Shown here: piece after piece, positions 1 to 9,500 of the stretch
Layout of the letters: each line of letters opens with the position of its first letter
Position numbering within the stretch: the first letter of the stretch is position 1
DNA from: Polysphondylium violaceum
Taxonomy: Eukaryota > Evosea > Eumycetozoa > Dictyosteliales > Dictyosteliaceae
NCBI GenBank assembly: GCA_000277445.1
Contig: AJWJ01000277.1
Span: 1-30,442 of the forward strand
DNA length: 30,442 bases
Direction: 5' to 3'
Position numbers and translations under genes: made by a program
Notes under the pieces: model-generated
What the model was told of the DNA's origin: nothing
The model's input: only the letters and a program-made list of their open reading frames with translations
Database searches by the model: none

Positions 1-310
1 AAACAACTCTTATTTCAATACTCTATAAACTTTTGAAATATTAATAAATATATTATTTAAAGATATTTTTCAATCTGTAACACAATGGGTTTCGTACATC
101 ACATGGTTTTGATAGATATTTTGATCACAAGATTTTTATTTTTTTTATTTTTATTTTTTTTATTTTCAGAGACAAGGGAAATGGGGGACCTCCGGCTATT
201 TTTACATTTTCACCGCACCACATTGTGCCTTAGAGTGTCTAAAAAAGAGAGTAGCATTCGTACATTATAATAGTAGTAGTAGTAGTAATTATAGTAATAA
301 TAGTAATAAA
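1..310. other. AT-rich upstream region with T tract, possible acceptor and AGT/AAT triplets
   Basis: No independent gene is seen. Positions 131-166 are a T-rich tract ending in a TTTTCAG (163-169) that looks like a splice acceptor. From 125 to the ATG at 311 there is no stop in the frame of the downstream gene, so an upstream exon and an N-terminal extension are possible. Positions 271-310 are an AGT/AAT triplet tract, which would read as a Ser/Asn run if translated and otherwise lies in the leader. Confidence 0.5.
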
Positions 311-997
311 ATGTCATCTACAGGGACAGGCATCAGATATGAATTGGAGTTGGGGAAAGGAAAAGGATGCTGTGGAGTAGAGGTGGAAAGTTATCCGGGT
401 ATATTTGATGGGGTGTTGTCAAAAGAAGAGTATGATCAAGTTGTTAACAAATACTATAAAGCAAGGCGTGTGATTGTGCCATACATTGCACCCTTTGTCT
501 ATGCAATCGTGCTAACAGCTGTCATTGTGTTGAACTTAAAGTTTTATAACAAGGGTTTACTTATCTTTCTTGCCATCACAGTGTCTATGATGTTCTTGAT
601 TGTCATGGGTATTAATATTAGTAGAAAAAGAACGAGAATGAATGAAACCACTTTTCGAATGAATATGCAATACGAAAGCAGAGGTATTAAATTTATTTAT
701 CGAGCTGAATTGAATTATGATATTATTACCATTGAATATAATCGTCCAAATATGGTAGAGGAAGTACAACAACAACAACAACAAGCACAACAACTAACAA
801 ATACTCTCGATACACAAAACGGTTATTCTCATACGATGATAGAAATTGATGGATGTTCACAACCTATGACTTATGATCATTATCCAACACCCTCTGCACC
901 GCTACAACTCTATACAGACACATATCAACAACAATGTCAAGTTGATCCTCATTGCTCGGATTCAAGCTATATTGTAAATCTAGATAAACAAGAATAA
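311..997 (+). CDS. GOLGA7/ERF4-like protein with two membrane segments
   Basis: A 228-residue protein. An N-terminal cytosolic part carries YPGIFDGVLSKEEYDQVV (residues 28-45). Two hydrophobic segments follow (about 54-75 and 83-102), then a basic stretch, then a motif NETTFRMNMQYESRGIKFIY and a strand-like LNYDIITIEY. The tail is rich in Gln, Ser and Thr with a short CAA-encoded Gln run near residue 155. The order (FP-x-L-x-G-x-L, a short helix, hydrophobic hairpin, N-x3-F/Y, amphipathic strand) matches the GOLGA7/ERF4 family, the accessory subunits of DHHC palmitoyltransferases at the Golgi and ER. The gene at 29661-30275 has the same order. The assignment rests on eye-matching remembered family members. 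I chose ATG 311 because it has an AAAATG context, but the frame is open upstream to 125, so an extra 5' exon is possible. Confidence 0.55.
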   Translation: MSSTGTGIRYELELGKGKGCCGVEVESYPGIFDGVLSKEEYDQVVNKYYKARRVIVPYIAPFVYAIVLTAVIVLNLKFYNKGLLIFLAITVSMMFLIVMGINISRKRTRMNETTFRMNMQYESRGIKFIYRAELNYDIITIEYNRPNMVEEVQQQQQQAQQLTNTLDTQNGYSHTMIEIDGCSQPMTYDHYPTPSAPLQLYTDTYQQQCQVDPHCSDSSYIVNLDKQE

Positions 998-1386
998 ACG
1001 AAATAGACTAAATAAACGACTGTAAAAAACATTGTATTCTATCCACAGAATTCTGTCTGTTGCATATCGTCATAATCATTATCAATTCCCTCTATCTATA
1101 TTCGTGTGGCTCTGCAGAGTATACAATTGTTTCTACAATAAGATGAAATGCTTGTGGAAGGGAATTTTTCAAAAAAAAAAACCATAATTTTTTATTTTTC
1201 AATTTGACACCTTCGAGAACCATCCTTAAATTAATTTTGCATATGATGAGTGTTTTTAATTTTTGTTTTTGTTTTTCTATAAATTGAAATTCAATCAATA
1301 TCAATTCATTAATTAATTAAACAACAACAAACAAATTACATTTTATATAAATATTTATATTTCCTTATTACTATTATTATTAAATA
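998..1386. other. Intergenic spacer, nothing recognised
   Basis: AT-rich DNA between the ERF4-like gene and the first GST. It contains AATAAA-like sequence just after the stop, an A9 run near 1173 and T/A-rich DNA before the ATG at 1387, as expected for a 3' end followed by a promoter. No convincing reading frame or repeat is seen on either strand. Confidence 0.6.
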
Positions 1387-2478
1387 ATGTCTACTACAAC
1401 TACTCGAGATACTACTATTCTTAATTTGGACAATTCCATCGATAAAAAGGGTGCTTTTGTCAGAAAAGATTCTTCGTTTAGAAATTTGATCACTAAAGAT
1501 GACCCAGTTTTCAAACCAGAGTTGGATAGATACCATTTATTCATTTCACTGTATGTGTATGATTGTGTCATGAATAAAGAGTTTGTTATTAACTTGCTTT
1601 TATTTTTTATAGTGCATGTCCATGGGCACACAGAACATTGATTGCTAGAAATCTCAAAGGATTACAACATGTCATTGGACTCACTGTTGTAGATTGGAGT
1701 TTAGGTGGTGATGGTTGGAAGTTTTCAGAGAGAGATGGATGTACCTTGGATCCATTCTTTGGTTTTGCAGGTATTAAAGAATACTATTTCAAAGCAGATC
1801 CTCAATACTCTGGTAGATTTACAGTGCCTGTGTTGTGGGATAAGAAAACAAACACAATTGTAAATAATGAATCATCGATCATCATTAGAATATTCAACTC
1901 TGCCTTCAATGACTTTGCAAAGAATCCTGAATTAAATCTATATCCTGATCACCTCGCAAAAGAAATCGATGAAATCAATGATTACACATATGAGTACATC
2001 AACAATGGTGTATATAGAACTGGTTTTGCTAAATCTCAAGAAGCTTGTATGTGTATTATTATTATCATTGTTACAATATCAATTATCATATTACTAACTA
2101 CTATTATCATTATCTATAGATGAAGAAGGATATTATAAATTATTTGAAGGTTTAGATAAAATTGAAGAAAGATTATCCAAATCAAGATACTTGGTTGGAA
2201 GTACATTTACAGAAGCTGATATTAGATTGTTTACCACATTGATTAGATTTGATGCTGCATATCATGGTAATTTTAAATGTAATAGAAATCAACTTAAAGA
2301 ATTTCCCAATCTTTCAAATTATACAAGAGAACTCTATCAAATGGACATTATCAAACAAACTGTAGATTTTAAACATATCAAGAGTGGTTATTATTCAGCT
2401 CGTCATGTTAATCCCAATGGCATTATCCCAGTAGGTCCAAATCTCAGTTATCTTGATATTCCACACACTAGAAAATAA
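1387..2478 (+). CDS. Xi-class glutathione S-transferase (glutathionyl-hydroquinone reductase type), copy 1
   Basis: Three exons: 1387-1550, 1613-2046 and 2120-2478 (318 residues). Introns begin GTATGTGT and end in ATAG, in phases 2 and 1. Across the first junction the reading frame gives [21 protein letters not shown], and CPWAHR is the catalytic-cysteine motif of the xi-class (YqjG/ECM4) family, which reduces glutathionyl-hydroquinones with glutathione. Family landmarks follow: VVDW, DGWKF, the [22 protein letters not shown] block of the thioredoxin-like half, then a helical C-terminal half with [21 protein letters not shown] and [11 protein letters not shown]. Length matches the family (about 310-330). 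The enzyme is normally cytosolic, and no signal peptide is visible. The next gene is a tandem duplicate with the same two intron positions and phases. Confidence 0.9.
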
Positions 2479-2806
2479 ACTAAAATTATCTCTCTATTAT
2501 TATTCTTATGTTTTTGTTATTATTATTATTATTTTATAAATACAATCGTAAAGATGAATCATAGATTGTTATGATAAAAAAAGTTTGTCTAGAAAAGGAA
2601 AGTGTGTGAAAAAACAGAATTTTTCATAATTATTTGAAACAAAAAAAAACTAAAAAATAAAATAAAAAAAATAAAATAAATGACAAATTCACTAAAAAAG
2701 AAAATGTTGGATCAATCAAACAACTTATTTATAATTCTGTTTTGTTCATTTCATTTATGAAAAATAATATTAATAGCAGTGACAGGTACACAATATACAC
2801 ATAACA
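2479..2806. other. Spacer between the two GST copies
   Basis: Very AT-rich, with poly-A stretches (2640-2690) and no credible reading frame. It serves as the 3' region of copy 1 and the promoter of copy 2. I see no repeat that would mark the duplication boundary. Confidence 0.6.
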
Positions 2807-3932
2807 ATGAAGACAAATAGCGATAAGATTTTTAGTAATAATTTATTAAATAAAAAAGTACATTTTCCTAAAAGGATAGTTTCATTTTCCAATACTATAT
2901 CCAAGGATGATCCTGTCTTTAAACCTGAATTAAACAGATACCATTTATTTATATCATTGTATGTGTGTGTTTATATGGTTTAAGTAAACTGCTCTTGATA
3001 AAATATTTTAACACACTCACACCTGTGTACACCAAATTACATATAGGGGTTGTCCATTTGCACACAGAACATTGATAGCTAGAAATCTGAAAGGGTTACA
3101 AGATGTAATTGGTGTAACAATCGTTGATTGGCAATTGGGTAATGATGGTTGGAAGTTTTCGCAAAGAGACGGATGCACCTCGGATCCTTTCTTTGGGTTT
3201 ACAAGTGTTAAAGATTACTATTATAAAGCAAATTCACAGTATGCAGGTCGATTCACAGTGCCCTTTATATGGGATAAGAAAACAAACACGATTGTAAATA
3301 ATGATTCTGCATCCATTTTAAAAATTTTTAACAATGGTTTCAAAGATTTGGCAAAAAATAGTGATTTTAATCTATGTCCAGATAAAAATGCAAAAGAGAT
3401 TGAACAGTTGAATGATTTTATATTCCAAAATATTAATATAGGTGTATATAAAGCTGGTTATGCTATTACTCAAGATGAATGTATGTTGTTTATTTTTAAT
3501 ATTTTTTTATGTTTGCAAACATATGTATTAATGAATGTATTTAATTTTTCAGATGAAGAAGCATTTAATAAAGTATTTTCAGCATTGGATAAACTAGAGG
3601 AAAGACTTAATAAATCTAGATTTTTAGTTGGTAATACATTCACAGAAGCTGATATTAGATTATTTACCACATTGATAAGATTTGATGCAGTGTATCATGG
3701 TAATTTTAAATGTAACAGAAACCAATTAAAAGAATTCCCCAATCTTTCAAATTATCTCAGAGAAATCTATCAAATGGATCAAATTAAACAAACTGTTGAT
3801 TTTAAACATATTAAAGGATTATTGTACTCGAATCGGAGTGTGAACCCAAATGGTATTATTCCCACTGGCCCAAATCTAAGCTATCTTGATGTTCCTCACA
3901 CAAGGAATAACTTATTAAAATCTGCTTTGTAA
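2807..3932 (+). CDS. Xi-class glutathione S-transferase, copy 2 (CPFAHR active site)
   Basis: Three exons: 2807-2958, 3047-3480 and 3553-3932 (321 residues). Intron phases 2 and 1 and the 434-nt middle exon are the same as in copy 1, so this is a tandem duplicate. The first 25 or so residues (MKTNSDKIFSNNLLNKKV...) differ from copy 1, and homology begins near [20 protein letters not shown]. The active-site motif is CPFAHR rather than CPWAHR; the cysteine is kept. The helical half carries [26 protein letters not shown], nearly the same as copy 1. Intron 2 (3481-3552) is 72 nt, a multiple of three, with no in-frame stop, so retention would insert 24 mostly hydrophobic residues without breaking the protein. 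The role is probably glutathione-dependent hydroquinone reduction, as for copy 1. Confidence 0.88.
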
Positions 3933-4462
3933 AATAGAATAAGTAAAATAGAATAATATTTAGTTTATTTATGCTAAATATCTTGAATAAAACTTTGATT
4001 TTAATCACAATTAACATAAATATCTAAAAAGAGTATGTGGCGTCAACGAATTTTTTAAAACAAAAACTTAAAATTTATGAGTTTTGAAAAAAAGAAAAAT
4101 GTCAAATTCAAAACTCATTTTAATGTTGAATGACTCTGGGAAGGATGGCCCACTTATAAAAAACAATGTTTTGTCACTGTGAGTAAAATTTTTATACAAT
4201 CTTTATGGCGTCATTGTACTATTGATGACATTATAGTTGACCAAGAACTTGAAATTTTATTCACTGAAAGTTTATTTCATATTTTTTTTTTTTTTTTGGG
4301 TCGACAATCGATTAATGGATTTTTTTGAAAACTCAAACTTGGTCAATAACATCAAATTCAAAACTTAAAGTTTGTCAAGATGATGAAACCCGTGTATAAA
4401 TAGTATTCTCTTTTCTCATTCAGTGCAGAATTTCATTCACAAAGAAAGCAACACACAGATTA
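3933..4462. promoter_or_regulatory. Upstream region of the secreted-GTPase gene with inverted repeat and repeated motifs
   Basis: No gene is seen. The region holds a perfect 12-bp inverted repeat (ATGAGTTTTGAA at 4077-4088, its complement at 4107-4118, 18-nt spacer). A related piece, ATCAAATTCAAAACTTAAAG, lies near 4350. Two GGCGTCA sites lie at 4039 and 4207, and a GGGTCGA site at 4298. GC-containing words of this kind stand out here. GGGTCGA recurs upstream of the genes at 23400 and 29661. Confidence 0.45.
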
Positions 4463-5491
4463 ATGGCTAAATTTATAAGTTTATTTTATTTATATCTTGC
4501 AATAGTATGTTTAACAAATACTGTACTAAGTGAGCAACATGTAGGAGTTGCTATGTATGGTAATCCTGGTAGTGGTAAATCAACATTGCTTAGTACACTG
4601 ATGAAGAAACCAGGTGGCTTTCCTTCCGGCATTAGTCATGTTACGGGACTCACAAGAACTCATCAATCGATCACAGTAGATAATGTAATGTATATCGATA
4701 CACCAGGTTTGGCTGATGCAAAAGATAGAGAACTTGCCGCCAAAGAAATAGAACATTCATTAAAAACAAACCAAAGATTTAAACCATTTTTTGTGGTTAC
4801 TCCAACAGCTGGTCGAATCAGTTCTGAAGATATGGCCACGATTAATATCGTGCTTAAAGCCATTCCCGAAACTATTAAATATGGCATCATATACAACAAA
4901 TTGTCCCCACGAATGATTCACGACTACACAACCAATTCAAATCATATGGATTCATTACATCAAACCCTAGTTAGACCACCCTACAAGTACCTCTTGTTGA
5001 AGAATTTAGAAGAGCTCGTAGATCAAGATAATGTCATCCCAACAGATCAAGAATTTAACAATAGTCTTGTAAAGTTTATCAATGAATTTCCAGAAAATCA
5101 TTTACCAAAGGAACTAGTTAAACCACTCGTTGCCAATGAAAATGAAAAGCTAGCAAGAGAAAAAGAAGAAAGTAATAAAAGGGCTGAATTGGAAGCTCAA
5201 AGAAGGGCCCAAGAACTTCAAGATCAATACAACAATAGTTGTGTAAGATATGAAACACAAACAGATGAGAGATCATCACCATATGAAAAAAAAGGTCCTA
5301 AAACTAAACATCGTAAAGGTTTTAAAAGAGTATATAAACAAGACATCGAAAGAGGTGTAAATATTGATAGTTTTACTCGAACTAATTGTATCAAAGGTAA
5401 TGGTCAAACACAATATGGTGAGTGGATTTTTACAGGAGCTCGCCAAGTTGTTACACATACATACACTGAAACAACCAAAAAATTGTTTTAA
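4463..5491 (+). CDS. P-loop GTPase-like protein with N-terminal signal peptide
   Basis: A 342-residue protein in a single exon. Residues 1-23 form a classic signal peptide (K3, a hydrophobic core, VLS before E24). It is followed directly by a G domain: Walker A GNPGSGKS at 33-40, DTPG (G3) at 79-82, a hydrophobic strand FFVVTP at 109-114 and NKLS at 145-148, where the usual specificity motif is NKxD. This resembles AIG1/septin/TRAFAC-type GTPases. Residues of about 225-262 are a highly charged coiled coil rich in Glu, Lys, Arg and Gln. The tail (about 265-342) is basic and Thr/Tyr-rich with no second membrane segment. A G domain behind a cleavable signal is odd, since GTP is mostly cytosolic. 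The protein may act in the ER or Golgi lumen, be secreted, or use the hydrophobic start as an anchor. I recall similar signal-bearing P-loop proteins in dictyostelids but know no function for them. Confidence 0.75.
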   Translation: MAKFISLFYLYLAIVCLTNTVLSEQHVGVAMYGNPGSGKSTLLSTLMKKPGGFPSGISHVTGLTRTHQSITVDNVMYIDTPGLADAKDRELAAKEIEHSLKTNQRFKPFFVVTPTAGRISSEDMATINIVLKAIPETIKYGIIYNKLSPRMIHDYTTNSNHMDSLHQTLVRPPYKYLLLKNLEELVDQDNVIPTDQEFNNSLVKFINEFPENHLPKELVKPLVANENEKLAREKEESNKRAELEAQRRAQELQDQYNNSCVRYETQTDERSSPYEKKGPKTKHRKGFKRVYKQDIERGVNIDSFTRTNCIKGNGQTQYGEWIFTGARQVVTHTYTETTKKLF

Positions 5492-6257
5492 AAAATCGTA
5501 ATCAATAAAAATACATTATCAGATAAATGTTTTTTTTTCTTTTTTAATGTTTTCATGATCTGTGTTCCGGTCTCTTGAAAAATTTGATCAGATTGATTAA
5601 CAAAAAAATTAGAAAATAAGGAATTTCACCACCCTGTAGGGGACGCATTCAAATTTAACACCTCTTTGGTTCCCATTTTTCGCATTTTGATAAGATTCAT
5701 CATTCATTTGAACAGGGATTAAAACTCTAAAGTAGGGTTGTTTAAAATAAAAAAAGGGTTTGAAAAAAATTAGTAAAAATAGATGATTTTTTCTTATATA
5801 TTTAAGAAACTATTTACAAAGATTTGATTATAGATTAAAAAAGCAAAGAGAACTAAATAGAATCGATGGAATGATAGATTCATAGAAAACATATAAAAAG
5901 TGGGAGAGTAAATAAAAGGTGTGCCATGGTGGGGGTAGCATTCTAGTTCCCATTCGGCAAACTTGTGCTATCTGAATTGGTTTACACCTTAATGTGACTT
6001 TAACAACAATTTAATATCAAAAAATTCAAGAAACTACTATCTACCCTTTTTATCTCAAAAAATTTAATTTATGAATCCCAATTTATAAAAAAGGTGGTGT
6101 TTTTTTACAAACCACACTGGAATTTTTATTTTATTGAAATGATATATTACACAATTTCCTGAAACATACACTATTTTAAATTACCAATGAAGGAATATTA
6201 CAAAAAAACTAGTATAAAAAGAAAAAATATTTTAAATTGTTTCAATATAAACTAAAA
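5492..6257. promoter_or_regulatory. Long spacer upstream of the HssA-like gene with G/C-rich islets
   Basis: No reading frame is credible. Within AT-rich DNA three short GC-containing islets stand out: 5628-5680 (CACCACCCTG...), 5918-5960 (AAAAGGTGTGCCATGGTGGGG...) and 6090-6120 (GGTGGTGTTTTTTTACAAACCAC, which can fold back on itself). Repeated GGTGTG/GTGGTG words resemble the G-boxes bound by GBF in developmental dictyostelid promoters. That link is inference. Confidence 0.35.
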
Positions 6258-6508
6258 ATGACTCTCTTTGGTAAATGAAATAGAGATATCTAATTAAAAA
6301 AACTATCATCTAATAAATTCTATTTTAAATAGCTGCTATTACAAAACTAGGTTCAAACCATTCAATTGCTAAAAGCCAAAGTACTATCTCAAATAGTAGA
6401 TCAACATCTTTAAATGGAATCAATAACTCTGCTTCTTTTGACTTAGAAGGGGCACTTATCAATTTAGAACCTGGAGAATTTATTGTTTTAATGGACTCTG
6501 ATTCTTAA
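6258..6508 (+). CDS. Small HssA/B-like protein, two exons
   Basis: Too short for a normal reading-frame scan. Exon 1 is 6258-6270 (ATG ACT CTC TTT G). The intron is 6271-6332, starting GTAAATG and ending TAAATAG. Exon 2 is 6333-6508. Together they encode 62 residues, beginning MTLFAAITKLGSNHSIAKSQ and ending in LEPGEFIVLMDSDS. The tiny first exon coding MTLF, split after its first base of codon 5, and the Ser/Asn-rich start with KSQSTISNS are the plan of the dictyostelid HssA/B family, small proteins expressed in development. The usual glycine-rich end is absent and replaced by an acidic, hydrophobic end. The model closes exactly in frame. What these proteins do is not known. Confidence 0.65.
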
Positions 6509-6586
6509 AAAGTAAAATTACTAGGCTATAATTTTATAATAAAGTTTATTATATTTTATAACAAGAATTTTAACTATCATTGTCTT

Positions 6587-9500
6587 TTATTTATATAAAT
6601 TTTGTTTAATGTATTTTATAGTTGGTAATAATGATTCAATATTATTGCTTTGAATAGAAATATTTGATAAATATTTTTCTAACTCTTTATCAATGTTATT
6701 ATATTGATACCCAAATAGAATAATACAAATTTGATATAAATTAATTAATGAATTATCTTTGTTGTTGTTGAAATCATTGATTAATCTATTTTCCAAAACA
6801 AAGAGTTGATTTAAAAGTAAAGAATTCTTTTGTTGTTTGTTACCATGTAAATATATATCTTTGATCCAATCTAAAAGTAAACGAATTAAATCTATATTTG
6901 TTGATAATGATAAGGCATTTGTAATCCAATTCATAATAGTACTTTGCTGTTGTTCTGGCAATCTTAGATAAGCTCTAGTTATTTGACTGGATAAACAAAT
7001 AATCTTTGAAATATTCTCCAAAAATTTAGACTTTTCTTGTGTTGTTAATATTTCAAGACAATGTTCATATTTACCAATCAAACTATTAATATCTGGTATT
7101 GAAATATTTAAAAATGATGAAGAATTTGATTTTGTACTAAATAAATGAAAAGTAATTGATTCCAATACTTTAATAACATCATCTTTAAATTCATTATTCC
7201 ATTCAATATTTACTAAAATAGAATAATAAATTAATAAATGAAATAAATTTTTTAAAAAAATTAATAATACTTACAAATATATTGTAAAAGATAAGAGATT
7301 AAAATACCAGATTGAGAGGTAAACTCTATTGAATTTGATTTAATATTATGATGAATATTAAATACTAAATGAATTAATAAATCAAAACTTGATTTTTGTA
7401 AACTTGAATTTGAACTTTGATGACTTATCCAAGGAATAATACCTTGTTTAAGCAATAAAGTACTTCCAGAAGATGAATTTGAAAGCTTTGTAAATATTTC
7501 AATGATGATAGATTTAATCTTGACAGTTGATAAATTTGAATCAAATAAATTCATGAGTACAGTGATTGAATGATTCTTTTTAATCAAGAATTCTGTATTT
7601 TCATCTGGAAGAGAACTAGATAAACCATCAAGTAACCAACAAATAATTGATTTGTTACTAAATTTAGTAATGTGGCTATTAAACAATGGAATCAAATTCA
7701 AGTCTAATAAAGCATTACTCTTTAAGAAAGTAGAGATTGTTGTACGATTACCATCCTTATTTCTACCACTTAAAACTTTGATACAGTTGGTGAAAAAGAT
7801 TGTAAATAAATTTGGAATATGTTGATTCTTTTCATAGACTGTGGATTTTAATATGGAAATCAACTTGGTATCAACGTTTGGTAATTGACTGGTTTGTTCA
7901 AGAGCTTGATATTTTGCCAATACTTTGTAAGCCAATTGTCTAATAGAGATTTGATTTGAAGATAAAGATCTAATGGTAAAAGAGAGAGGACCATTGAAAA
8001 AGAAAGAATAGGCATCCAATTCTTGTTGATCTTCAACCAAGGCCAAGAATAGTCTAAGAAGAAAAGAGGGATCATAAGGGAATTGATCCAATGTTTTGAT
8101 GACTTGATTTTGGGAAAACTCTTGGGTAAATATTTGATATTCGTTCTCGCTAGTCAACTCTAATGCAGTATCGACTGGATAAAAAGAAAAAGAGTTTTCC
8201 AAAAGAGTTTCATTTAATAATGAGTTTGATTGTAAAAGATGATGTGGACTATATGATTCACTCGATGTTTTTCCCCAAAGGAAATTGGATGCAGAGAAAA
8301 TAGAGTATTCGTGTCTTTCGTGTTGATATATTATTCTTAAGAGAACTTGATCGATCGGGTGAGTGGTTGCATTATAGGTGGGGAAATAGATTGAAGAGAG
8401 GGTGTCATTACTACAATAGCTTGGACTCTTGTAGTATAGAATCTCTAATACATGTAATATACGATACTTTAACAATTGGTCTTGTTGATGTTGTTCGACA
8501 CTAATCTTTTTGGGTTGAGAGATATGGTTTTTCTTTAAAAGCTGTAAAATCTGTTTGTTTTGACTTAATTGACTAAAAACCAACTCCAAGTAATATTGAT
8601 AGCCAAAATGTTTTTGTAAAGACATGATAAACTTTTCAATCAAGAGCAATGTTTCATTTGAAAGAATTTCAAAACCAAGATAAATAAGTTTTTCAATTGG
8701 TGTTGTTTTCTTTTCCAAATGGAAAGAATGGATTAGCGAATTTAAAAGTTTAAAGTGGAAATTAAACACACAGGTATAACTCTTTTCCTCTTTCATTAAA
8801 ACCATTGATTGGTGCAAAGCTTCTAAATAATTTTTAACCATACTTGTTTGAATTTCAGCTTCTTGATTGGCAATCTTTTCAATAAAGATATAATTAAACT
8901 TGGCATGTAAAGACATATCATCGGTGGTTTGTTGTTGGAGATATTGACATGTTTTTAAAGAGATTTCAAACAAATCTTTTAATTGTGGTTCAAAAAAGAT
9001 GGCAGAGTCTGATATACCATTCAACAAGTTGTTTGTTAAAGATTCAGATATCTTTTGATTTGGAACAACCAATGATAAGTAAAGAATTGGGAGGATTTGA
9101 TCTATGTTGTCAATGGTGATCATTAACTTGTCTGTGCCAAGGGATTCGATGATTTCGACAATCTTGAATTGTTGTAATAAAATTTGTGGATTTGTCTTTA
9201 ATAAAATTGATAAAATTAAACTAGAATGAGTATCTACAGACATATTCTCCAAGCAATAGACAAGTAAACCTTTAATTAAAGACTCTTGATTACCACTAAA
9301 GAATAAATTGTTGATAAAACTAAAACAACTTGAACTACCATTAATGTCCATTAATAAAAACTTGGAAACCAATTTACTCATACCAAACTCTTTTTGTCCT
9401 TTTGGTAAAATGGAAACCAATTTGTTGAAAATACCGAGTAATTTAACTTGATCCCCTTGCATGACTTTTTCTTTTTTTATAAATTTATCCAAGGGTGAAC

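Noticed and set aside
85-270. 61-codon open frame beginning MGFVHH
   Set aside because: Mostly a translated T tract, in another frame than the downstream gene, with no coding-like codon use.
6350-6360. GGTTCAAACC, a tRNA T-loop-like word
   Set aside because: It lies inside the HssA-like coding exon and no cloverleaf can be built around it. No tRNA was found elsewhere in the window.
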